This document shows, one piece after another, positions 1 to 7,486 of a DNA stretch of 64,000 bases. Within the stretch, counting starts at the first letter, position 1; every line of letters begins with the position of its first letter. A program made the position numbers and the translations under genes. The stretch is from G963662985 sp963662985 (GTDB lineage Bacteria; Chloroflexota; Anaerolineae; Anaerolineales; UBA11579): assembly GCA_963662985.1 (NCBI GenBank), contig OY760067.1, positions 620,001 to 684,000 of the forward strand, read 5' to 3'. A model generated the notes under the pieces. The model was not told where the DNA came from, did no database searches, and was given only the letters and a program-made list of their open reading frames with translations.

Positions 1-1
1 C

Positions 2-484
2 GTCCGCACTTTTATTTTAATCGTCAACATTATTATTTTGATTGCTTCTGCAGAAAGTGAATCCGAAGCTGGAATGGCCATCTTTTTCTTATTATGGCTC
101 GTCAGCTGCAGCCTTGCTCTCGTCTATAAACTTGCTCTCAGTGGGTTTAAACCCATCATCGTGGGTGAAGTTGCCACTTATCAAACCATTCAAAGTGGAT
201 TGAATCTGAAAAAGATTTTCCATCTTGCCAAGAACTCATTTTGGCGCAATGTTGGCATCACCATTTTGAGCGCATTGGTTTTCTTCTTAACATTCATTGC
301 TGGGTCTCAATTACTAAATGTGGGGACTGTTCTCACCATGCCTTATGCGTATGATCTCAAATATCATCTTTACGGGCAATCTTATCTAGAAACTTATAAA
401 GAATCTGTAGCTGAAGAAGAAAAAGAAACAAAAGAAGCGACACCAAAGAAGAAAACAACTCCTAAAAAAACAACTGAAAAATAA
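2..484 (+). CDS. Membrane protein with Lys/Thr-rich tail, 5' end outside the window
   Basis: The reading frame is open to the left window edge, so only the C-terminal part is present. Two long hydrophobic stretches are visible, one at the start of the visible part and one around the segment GITILSALVFFLTFIAG. The protein ends in a charged, low-complexity tail rich in Glu, Lys, Thr and Pro that is probably cytoplasmic. I do not recognise the family and no catalytic motif is visible. A strong intrinsic terminator follows directly after the stop codon, so this is the last gene of its transcript. The real start cannot be given from this window. Confidence 0.7.
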   Translation, partial: VRTFILIVNIIILIASAESESEAGMAIFFLLWLVSCSLALVYKLALSGFKPIIVGEVATYQTIQSGLNLKKIFHLAKNSFWRNVGITILSALVFFLTFIAGSQLLNVGTVLTMPYAYDLKYHLYGQSYLETYKESVAEEEKETKEATPKKKTTPKKTTEK

Positions 485-490
485 ATTTCA

Positions 491-520
491 AAAGAGGTAT
501 CGAATCCGATACCTCTTTTT
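491..520 (+). terminator. Intrinsic terminator after the first gene
   Basis: A perfect stem of about 12 bp (AAAGAGGTATCG and its complement) with a four-base loop is followed by a T tract. It sits 7 nt after the stop codon of the upstream membrane protein gene. Confidence 0.9.
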
Positions 521-581
521 AGTTAATTTCTCGTCATCTATCTTCAAATCTAGGTATAATTAGACCACTTTTGGAGGATAA

Positions 582-1421
582 ATGATCGCAAAACATAAAT
601 TCTCTCCCATGATCGAATGGGAACAAACCCAATACGCCATTCAAACATTTGCCCTAGAACTAGTTCATATTCAACAAGCAATCTATCCTGCCCAAAAAGA
701 TCATTCTCATCTCTCATTAGAGCTACATCCTGATGGTATCCGCACCAAACAATTACCTTATCCACACAAAAAACTTGAATCAATCCAGATAGATCTCAAC
801 TTCTCCAGTCACAAAGTGATCACAAGCAATTCAATAGGCAATCGCCAAGAATTTACCCTCTCAAAGATCGCCTCTTCTCATCATCTAAATCAAATCATTA
901 AAAACGCCACCCAAAGCTTCAATCTACCCATCACTCTTCCCTCACCCTCTACCTCTCAAGCAAAACGCACTGCCTACTTAACCTCTCAAGCAGACCCCTT
1001 TTTTAGCAATCTTTCTGCTTTAAGACGTTTTTTCCAAACGTGGAAAAACACACAATCCTATCCATTTGGGGCTTTTCAATTTTGGCCCATGCGTATGCAA
1101 TCTTCCATAGAAGCTTTTGGCTCTCGAATGGTCTATTTTAAAAACGATGAAGGCACTTATGAATCACCAGCACAAATCAGTTTTGGATTTTCAGTTGCCA
1201 CGCCATCCATCCCAGAACCCTATATATTTGCAAATCCTTGGCCCTTCAAAAACGAATTCACCCATCGCCCCCTCCCTGCCTATGCTCGTTGGTATACGGA
1301 ATCATGGGAAGGTTCTCTAATTCCTATCACTGTGCTCTACGACACCAAAACCGTTTATGATACCCTCTCCAATTATTTTAGCGCAGTTATTCAAGCATCT
1401 GCCAGCACTCTTTCTGAATAA
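582..1421 (+). CDS. DUF5996-like protein of unknown function
   Basis: This is a soluble 279-residue protein without signal peptide or membrane segments. The order of motifs resembles the DUF5996 family from memory: an N-terminal segment with a conserved Trp, then a GIRTKQLPYP segment followed by a beta-rich IDLNFSSHKV segment, and near the C-terminus a Phe/Pro-rich region and an ARWY...GSLIPITVLYD motif. No catalytic residues are known to me for this family, so no function is proposed. The ATG has an ideal Shine-Dalgarno sequence (TTGGAGGATAA), and a TATAAT box lies at 555-560. The gene stands alone, between a terminator upstream and a bidirectional terminator downstream. The family assignment is tentative; the ORF itself is secure. 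Confidence 0.6.
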   Translation: MIAKHKFSPMIEWEQTQYAIQTFALELVHIQQAIYPAQKDHSHLSLELHPDGIRTKQLPYPHKKLESIQIDLNFSSHKVITSNSIGNRQEFTLSKIASSHHLNQIIKNATQSFNLPITLPSPSTSQAKRTAYLTSQADPFFSNLSALRRFFQTWKNTQSYPFGAFQFWPMRMQSSIEAFGSRMVYFKNDEGTYESPAQISFGFSVATPSIPEPYIFANPWPFKNEFTHRPLPAYARWYTESWEGSLIPITVLYDTKTVYDTLSNYFSAVIQASASTLSE

Positions 1422-1423
1422 AA

Positions 1424-1455
1424 AAAGCTTATCTTGTTTCGATAAGCTTTAATTT
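1424..1455. terminator. Bidirectional terminator between convergent genes
   Basis: The stem AAAGCTTATC / GATAAGCTTT has a 7-nt loop, with an A-run on the left and a T-rich run on the right. It can end transcription of the plus-strand gene at 582-1421 and of the minus-strand lipoprotein gene at 1464-2666. Confidence 0.85.
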
Positions 1456-1463
1456 TCTATACA

Positions 1464-2666
1464 CTATTCTTGATATTGAATCTCCAAACGCACATCTCCT
1501 GGAGAAGTTCGCACCAAGTCAGCTGCGCCATCTCCATTGGTTTGCAGTTCATTGAACATCAGCTTAAGGTCAATTGCTGAAGAGCCAGCATCAAAATAAC
1601 TCTGCAAAAGATCCGGATTTAATGCAATTCCTGCCAACTCGCCAGCCCCACAAGCGCGCCCACTCGCCCCTAAGGTGGCATAAGAATAATCATCAGTATT
1701 TAAGGGATAGTAAAATCCCACATAAACACGCATACAACCTAACACACCAAAAGGATTGCCAGAAAGCGAATAACTGGGGATTCTCAATGTCACACTTTGA
1801 ATATCAGCACTTGAAGGTAATTGCGAGAGATTGAATTGTGCAAATCCGATTGCGCCATCGTTAGAAGACAAATCGCCAAAATTGAAAGAATTATTAAAAT
1901 AATCATTGTTCATTGTGTTTGCAAGTGTGGGTGCAATAGACAATGTCTTTAAATTACCTACTGATGTTGGTTGGGCATTTGAAGTAGTAGCAGTTGGCAC
2001 CGCAGTTTGTGCGGTTGCAGTTGTTTCAGGTGTCGCTGTAACATTCCCATCCAAAACCACAGGAACAGATATCTTTGCATAAAATGCAGATTTATTTTCA
2101 AATGAGAATAATTTTCCATTTTCATCTGCCAACATAAAATTCGCTTGATAATGTCCACTGACAGAAGGTGCAGTCAATTGAATTGAAACATCAATCATTT
2201 CACCAGGTTCCACAACAATAGAAGTAAAAGAGGATTGTGGTGCAGCATTCATTTGATCTCCTGACATAAAGATCAATTGATAAGCAGGTGTCCAAGCACA
2301 TGAACCAATATTCTGTAATTTCCATGTTTTTGTGAAGATTTGTCCCTTGCTCACCAGAGTATCATCCGGAATGGTCACATCCATCACAAAGCCTGCTAAA
2401 TTACATGGCACTGGTTCTGTGGCTGTCGGAGCATATGTTTGCGTATAATTTGGCGTTGCATAAAAAATAGTCGGTGTTGCGGTGCTGTCTTCATAAGCTT
2501 GTCGTTCCGCATCCAAAGTGTTTTGCACCACAATGGTTTCTGCCACCGATGTTTGAATGGAGGCCAGCCCCCCTTCTTCATCAGGCATGGAATCTGGCAA
2601 AGTACACGCCCCCACAATAAAAAGCAATCCAATTAAAAATGCAAAAACTAATTTATTTTTATGCAT
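1464..2666 (-). CDS. Lipoprotein with NBR1-type Ig-like domain
   Basis: This is a probable surface lipoprotein of 400 residues. It begins with a signal peptide and a lipobox (IVGAC, Cys21). A Thr/Ala-rich linker leads to an Ig-like domain at about residues 88-205 with the NBR1-type pattern VSKGQIFTKTWKLQNIGSCAW, a domain common in secreted Anaerolineae proteins. A second Thr-rich linker (about 210-240) leads to a C-terminal beta-sandwich domain (about 243-400) with repeated aromatic strands and two Cys residues that may form a disulfide. No enzyme motif is visible. A binding or adhesive role outside the cell is an inference. The gene is monocistronic and convergent with its neighbour. Confidence 0.75.
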   Translation of the reverse strand: MHKNKLVFAFLIGLLFIVGACTLPDSMPDEEGGLASIQTSVAETIVVQNTLDAERQAYEDSTATPTIFYATPNYTQTYAPTATEPVPCNLAGFVMDVTIPDDTLVSKGQIFTKTWKLQNIGSCAWTPAYQLIFMSGDQMNAAPQSSFTSIVVEPGEMIDVSIQLTAPSVSGHYQANFMLADENGKLFSFENKSAFYAKISVPVVLDGNVTATPETTATAQTAVPTATTSNAQPTSVGNLKTLSIAPTLANTMNNDYFNNSFNFGDLSSNDGAIGFAQFNLSQLPSSADIQSVTLRIPSYSLSGNPFGVLGCMRVYVGFYYPLNTDDYSYATLGASGRACGAGELAGIALNPDLLQSYFDAGSSAIDLKLMFNELQTNGDGAADLVRTSPGDVRLEIQYQE

Positions 2667-2840
2667 ATAAACCTCTATTTCTCTCTGTCGTTCATTATAA
2701 AATATTCACATCATCCCCACAACCAAAAATGTTTTACTTCTTAATCTTTTCATATTTCACTTAATTATGAAAACACCAACTTCAAAATCAGTTCAAAAAC
2801 GTTATAATAAATAAATACTTCATCACACAAGGAGAATAGA

Positions 2841-4454
2841 ATGACGAATCAGAATCTTTGGTGGAAACATGGCGTCGTTTATCAAATCTATCCTCGCTCT
2901 TTTATGGATAGCAACGCAGATGGCATTGGAGACCTCGAAGGCATAATCTCAAAATTAGATTATCTTCAAGACCTAGGCATAGATGCAATTTGGCTTTCTC
3001 CTATTTATCCAAGCCCCGATGCAGACTTTGGTTATGACGTAGCAGATTATCGTGATATTGATCCCAAATTCGGCACTCTAGAAAGTTTCAACCGTTTCCA
3101 AGAAGAAGCACATAAGCGCAATATCAAAGTCATTATGGACCTCGTGCTCAATCATTCATCTGTTGAACACAACTGGTTTGTCGAAGCGCGCCAAAGCAAA
3201 GACAATCCTTATCGTGATTATTATATCTGGGCAGATGGCAAAAATGGCAAAGCGCCCAACAATTGGGGTGCCATCTTTGGTGGCAGCGCTTGGAAATGGG
3301 ATGAGCAAGCCCAGCAATATTATTTACACATGTTCTATGAAGGTCAACCAGACCTCAATTGGCGCAACCCCACACTTTATCAAGAAATGATGGATATCTT
3401 CAGATTTTGGTGTGATCGTGGCGTAGATGGATTTCGTTTGGATGTTTTCAATTTGTACTACAAAGATAAAGACCTGCGTGACAATCCTCGCCGCTTCCCG
3501 CCCACGCCACCTTTTGGACGTATCTATGATTGGCAAGATCATAAATATGACTTTGACCAACCCGAAATGCTACCTGCTCTAGAAGATATTCGTAAAATTT
3601 TAGATTCCTATTCAGATCGTTATGCTATTGGAGAAACTTATCCAGAAGTCGCCGATACCGCTGCCACATATGCAGCTCCCGGGCGCCTTCATGCAGCCTT
3701 TAATTTCACTTTTTTACACAGCGCTTGGAAAGCAACTGATTTTGTAAAAACAATCCACTATTGGGAAGCACCAGCACATGCTGACATTCAACCCACTTAT
3801 GTCCTTGGCAATCACGATGTCCCCCGTCCTGCCACACGTTATGCAAAAGGTGAAGAAGACGCCCGCATGAAAGTTGCCGCAGTCATGCTGCTCACCTTGC
3901 GAGGCACTCCTTATATCTATTATGGAGATGAAATCGGACAACGGGATATTCCTGTGCGCCGTCGTAAAGATATCCAAGATCCAATCGGCAAACGTTATTT
4001 TCCCTTTATGGTAGGACGAGATGGTTGCCGTGCCCCAATGCAATGGGATGCCTCTCCAAATGCTGGTTTTGCAAAAGCAAATGTCAAACCATGGCTCCCT
4101 GTTCATAAAGACCATCTTGAACGCAATGTGGAGACACAACTTGCAGATCCAAATTCATTGCTCAATCAATATAAAACTCTGATCAAATTACGCAAAGATA
4201 ATCCAGCCCTAAATGCAGGCAATCTCTCACTTTTTGATCTCAACACTTCTGATATACTTGCCTTTACTCGTACTACACCTGAGCAGACAACTTTTGTTTG
4301 TCTTAATTTTTCAAACAAATCTCATCAAATCAATTTACCTGAAGATATGCAAGCATCAACTTTGCTTTACTCAACTCATAAAAACATACAAACACAATTG
4401 GATAGCACCACTTATCAACTCCAAGCAAATGAAGCAATTATTCTACGAAAATAA
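2841..4454 (+). CDS. GH13 oligo-1,6-glucosidase / alpha-glucosidase
   Basis: This glycoside hydrolase family 13 enzyme of 537 residues probably releases glucose from the non-reducing end of short alpha-glucans in the cytoplasm, as no signal peptide is present. Family signatures are visible in order: DLVLNH (Asp100, His105), QPDLN (169-173), GFRLDV with the nucleophile Asp201, GET with the acid/base Glu265, and LGNHD with Asp326. The QPDLN motif and the Val directly after the nucleophile are, in this family, typical of alpha-1,6-acting enzymes rather than maltases. The Shine-Dalgarno AAGGAG lies 7 nt before the ATG. A small lipoprotein gene follows 21 nt downstream, so the two may be cotranscribed. 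Trehalose synthase or sucrose-active members of the same family cannot be fully excluded. Confidence 0.88.
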   Translation: MTNQNLWWKHGVVYQIYPRSFMDSNADGIGDLEGIISKLDYLQDLGIDAIWLSPIYPSPDADFGYDVADYRDIDPKFGTLESFNRFQEEAHKRNIKVIMDLVLNHSSVEHNWFVEARQSKDNPYRDYYIWADGKNGKAPNNWGAIFGGSAWKWDEQAQQYYLHMFYEGQPDLNWRNPTLYQEMMDIFRFWCDRGVDGFRLDVFNLYYKDKDLRDNPRRFPPTPPFGRIYDWQDHKYDFDQPEMLPALEDIRKILDSYSDRYAIGETYPEVADTAATYAAPGRLHAAFNFTFLHSAWKATDFVKTIHYWEAPAHADIQPTYVLGNHDVPRPATRYAKGEEDARMKVAAVMLLTLRGTPYIYYGDEIGQRDIPVRRRKDIQDPIGKRYFPFMVGRDGCRAPMQWDASPNAGFAKANVKPWLPVHKDHLERNVETQLADPNSLLNQYKTLIKLRKDNPALNAGNLSLFDLNTSDILAFTRTTPEQTTFVCLNFSNKSHQINLPEDMQASTLLYSTHKNIQTQLDSTTYQLQANEAIILRK

Positions 4455-4475
4455 ATTTTCAAAAGGAAAGCTATT

Positions 4476-5198
4476 ATGACAAAAAAAACAATCTTTTTCA
4501 TCCCCGTTTTCATCCTTCTCATCGCACTCAGCATTAGTGCATGTGGCAAAGAAAGCACTCCTGTTGAATCCACAAATAATGGTGGAGAGTCAGCGCTCAC
4601 CGTTTTCACCTATGAAGAAAAAGAACTTCGTGAAGGATTTTCTTTAGGAGAACCTGATCAATCATTTATTTCAGGTGAACCTTGTGGCGCACCTTGTTTT
4701 TATAATATTGAACTTCTCACCACATCGGGTGATGAAGCCAAAGATATTTTAGAGAATCTTTCTTTCATTAATCCCGCATCCATTATTGAAGAAGATAACG
4801 TTTACGATGAAGACTCATATTATATAAAATATTCTTGTAGTGAAGATCTCACTGAACTTTGTGGCTATATCGGCGTTTCTTCCTATCAAATGGTGACCGG
4901 TATGGGACACAAAGTTTTCTATCGACTATCCCTCGCAGATGTGGTTGATAAATATGGAACCCCTGATTTTAGCTATAAAAACGCAGCTTATAGTGGTACT
5001 GATCAATGTGAAATCGTGGTCTATTATGTAGATCAAAACTTCGCTGTTGAGATCATCGAAGAAGGTGACACAGGTCTTTGCCAAGACTTTGGCGACACCG
5101 AAACATTAAATGGTGATCTTCAAATTGATTGGGTATACTACAATTTTATTAATGAAGAAATCGCAGCCAATATGATTGAATGGCAAGGTCTTAAGTAA
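4476..5198 (+). CDS. Small lipoprotein of unknown function
   Basis: This is a 240-residue secreted lipoprotein with a signal peptide and lipobox SISAC (Cys23), followed by an acidic, Asn/Gly-rich linker. The mature part is acidic and contains several Cys residues (for example a CGAPCFYN segment), which suggests disulfides in an extracytoplasmic domain. I do not recognise the fold. The start is set by AAAGGAAAG before the ATG. It lies 21 nt after the GH13 gene and is followed by a strong terminator, so it probably ends that transcript. Confidence 0.75.
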   Translation: MTKKTIFFIPVFILLIALSISACGKESTPVESTNNGGESALTVFTYEEKELREGFSLGEPDQSFISGEPCGAPCFYNIELLTTSGDEAKDILENLSFINPASIIEEDNVYDEDSYYIKYSCSEDLTELCGYIGVSSYQMVTGMGHKVFYRLSLADVVDKYGTPDFSYKNAAYSGTDQCEIVVYYVDQNFAVEIIEEGDTGLCQDFGDTETLNGDLQIDWVYYNFINEEIAANMIEWQGLK

Positions 5199-5212
5199 AT
5201 TAACTTTTTAAA

Positions 5213-5247
5213 AAACAGGAATCTTGAAAGATTCCTGTTTCTTTTTT
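5213..5247 (+). terminator. Intrinsic terminator
   Basis: A 13-bp stem (AAACAGGAATCTT and its complement) with a two-base centre is followed by a T-rich run, 14 nt after the lipoprotein stop codon. Confidence 0.88.
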
Positions 5248-5375
5248 CACATTTTGGGGTTTAACAATTAACAATCTTTTTGTCAAAGCAGTGTTAACAG
5301 CCAGAAATAAACTTTTCGAATGTTACAATACTCAAATTACACAGACATTCAAAAATAAATAAGGAGAAAATCCAA

Positions 5376-7367
5376 ATGTCATTTTTATCCCCTGACGCAT
5401 TAAAAGCCCAAAATCCAACTGAATACAAAAAAAGAGTAAAAGCTTGGACCATGTATGACTGGGCGAATTCCGCATTTGCCACCACCATCATGGCAGCTGT
5501 GCTCCCCGCCTATTACAGCTCCGTAGCCGGCGCCAATCTCGCCAGCGAATCCATCGCCACAGCCTATTGGAGTCTTGGCCTCAGTCTTTCTCTTTTCATC
5601 GTTGCCATCATTTCTCCCATCTTAGGGACCATTTCAGACGTGATGCGTGGCAAAAAGAAATTCCTATCCGTTTTTGTCGGTCTTGGCATCATCGGCACCG
5701 GTTTACTAATTTTAGTAGACACCGGCGACTTTGTGCTCGCCTCCATTTTGTTCATTATCGGACGAATCGGTTTTGCTGGTGCAAACGTGTTTTATGATTC
5801 CTTGCTCCCTCATGTTGCCACTGTTGACGAACAAGACGAAGTCTCCACCCGTGGCTATGCAATGGGCTATCTTGGAGGTGGCTTGCTTCTCGCCGTCAAT
5901 GTTGCCATGATCATGCTTATGCCCGGCACTTGGGGCGCTCGTCTCTCCTTCCTCTCCGTAGCCATCTGGTGGGGTGTCTTCTCCATTCCCATTTTCAAAC
6001 GAGTACCCGAACCAAAATCCTCTATGGGATCTGGCAAAGCAACCTCAGCAATCTTCAAAAACAGCTTCAAACAAATCAAAGAAACTTTTGGCGATATAAA
6101 AAAATACAAAGAACTTTTCAAATTCCTTATCGCCTTCCTTATTTATAACGACGGAATTGGCACCATCATTGGCGTCGCCGTGATTTACGGTGCAGAGCTT
6201 GGTTTCGGCACCATCGAACTCACCCTCGCCCTCTTGCTCGTCCAATTTGTGGGCATCCCTTATAGCCTAATCTTCGGCAAACTCCCCAGCAAGAACGTCA
6301 AACACAAAACCTTCTTCCTTGCATTTATCATCCTCAACTTGGTCTTCCTCCCCACCGCTGGCATTTTAGGCGCACAATTTTTACCCCAAGACATCTCTGG
6401 TGCCCCTCTTCCTGTCTATGAAACCTCCGCTGAATATTTTGGCGAAGGTACCACTAGTGTCCTCTCCGACTATGTCCTTTTCGACAACACTTGGGAAACC
6501 GTCATCGTCCCCGCAGAAGAAATGGAAGTCGGCGGGTTAGCTGGCTTCATCAATGATCCTTTCAACAAAGGTGAAGACGCCACCTACCTCAAAGCAACCG
6601 ATCAATCCCCCTTGGTTTTCTCTTTCAACGGACAAGAAGTGCGTGTCACCTATATGACCAGCCCCGAACAAGGCAACATGGTCTATATTTTGGATGGTGA
6701 TGCCACACAAGTGACCGACACCAACTCTGCCAACAATCGCTATAACGTCTATGAAACCATCTACTTTGAAGAAGCTGGCCAACACACGCTCGCCATCACC
6801 AGTGAAGATGGCACTCCTGTCGCTGTTTCAGCTTTTGAAGTGCTGCCTGCCATTCGTCAAAACAGCCTCGGCATCATCATTGGCTTCTTGCTTGGCATGA
6901 ACCTCTTATTACTCGGAATCGCCTGGTTAATCAAACCTCTCTTCCAAGGTCTCGCAGACAAAATGACCACCAAGAACAGCATTTACCTCGCCTTGGTAAT
7001 CTACATCGTAGTTGCTTTCTGGGGCTATTTCCTCAACTCAACCGTCGAGTTCTGGTTCCTCGCCTGGATGGTCGCCGTAGTGCAAGGTGGCAGCCAAGCC
7101 CTTTCCCGCTCCATGTATGCCTCGATGACTCCCGCTTCAAAGAGCGGTGAATTCTTTGGCTTTTTTGGTGTGATGGAAAAATTTGCTTCCCTGATCGGAC
7201 CATTACTCTTCGCCGCCGCCGGCATTCTCTTTGGCAGCAGCCGTCCCGCCGTCGCCAGCTTGAGCGTGCTCTTTGTGATTGGTCTCATCCTCCTCAGCCG
7301 CGTAGATGAAGTCAGCGGTCGGAAGGTAGCCGATCAAGAGAATAAAAAGACTATGGTAACGGAATAA
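5376..7367 (+). CDS. UMF1-type MFS transporter with inserted extracytoplasmic domain
   Basis: This is a 663-residue major facilitator protein of the UMF1/Atg22-like group. The N-terminal motif KAWTMYDWANSAF, just before the first membrane helix, is typical of that group. The substrate is unknown; an efflux role is often assumed for the family. An unusual feature is an insertion of about 160 residues (roughly 335-500) between membrane halves. It is soluble, acidic and beta-rich, and reads like a ligand-binding beta-sandwich placed outside the membrane. The C-terminal half regains typical MFS helices and ends in a charged cytoplasmic tail. AAGGAG precedes the ATG, and a strong terminator follows. 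The last 60 bp are duplicated 3 kb downstream (see the remnant at 10371). Confidence 0.8.
   Translation: MSFLSPDALKAQNPTEYKKRVKAWTMYDWANSAFATTIMAAVLPAYYSSVAGANLASESIATAYWSLGLSLSLFIVAIISPILGTISDVMRGKKKFLSVFVGLGIIGTGLLILVDTGDFVLASILFIIGRIGFAGANVFYDSLLPHVATVDEQDEVSTRGYAMGYLGGGLLLAVNVAMIMLMPGTWGARLSFLSVAIWWGVFSIPIFKRVPEPKSSMGSGKATSAIFKNSFKQIKETFGDIKKYKELFKFLIAFLIYNDGIGTIIGVAVIYGAELGFGTIELTLALLLVQFVGIPYSLIFGKLPSKNVKHKTFFLAFIILNLVFLPTAGILGAQFLPQDISGAPLPVYETSAEYFGEGTTSVLSDYVLFDNTWETVIVPAEEMEVGGLAGFINDPFNKGEDATYLKATDQSPLVFSFNGQEVRVTYMTSPEQGNMVYILDGDATQVTDTNSANNRYNVYETIYFEEAGQHTLAITSEDGTPVAVSAFEVLPAIRQNSLGIIIGFLLGMNLLLLGIAWLIKPLFQGLADKMTTKNSIYLALVIYIVVAFWGYFLNSTVEFWFLAWMVAVVQGGSQALSRSMYASMTPASKSGEFFGFFGVMEKFASLIGPLLFAAAGILFGSSRPAVASLSVLFVIGLILLSRVDEVSGRKVADQENKKTMVTE
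7308..7367 (+). repeat. Direct repeat, left copy (3' end of the MFS gene)
   Basis: The last 60 bases of the transporter gene, encoding the tail EVSGRKVADQENKK and the stop codon, recur at 10371-10430 in the same orientation with about nine mismatches and no gaps. The two copies bracket the AT-rich membrane glycosyltransferase gene. Confidence 0.85.
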
Positions 7368-7390
7368 AAAAAGTTAACTTAAATAAAAAT

Positions 7391-7420
7391 AACAGGCATA
7401 ATAAAAATGCCTGTTTTTTT
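7391..7420 (+). terminator. Intrinsic terminator after the MFS gene
   Basis: The stem AACAGGCAT / ATGCCTGTT has a 7-nt loop and is followed by a run of seven T. It lies 23 nt after the transporter stop codon. Confidence 0.9.
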
Positions 7421-7486
7421 ATTTAACTTTTGATTCTCAAACACAATGATATAATGATTTTGGTAAAATTACGCTAGGGAACCTTT

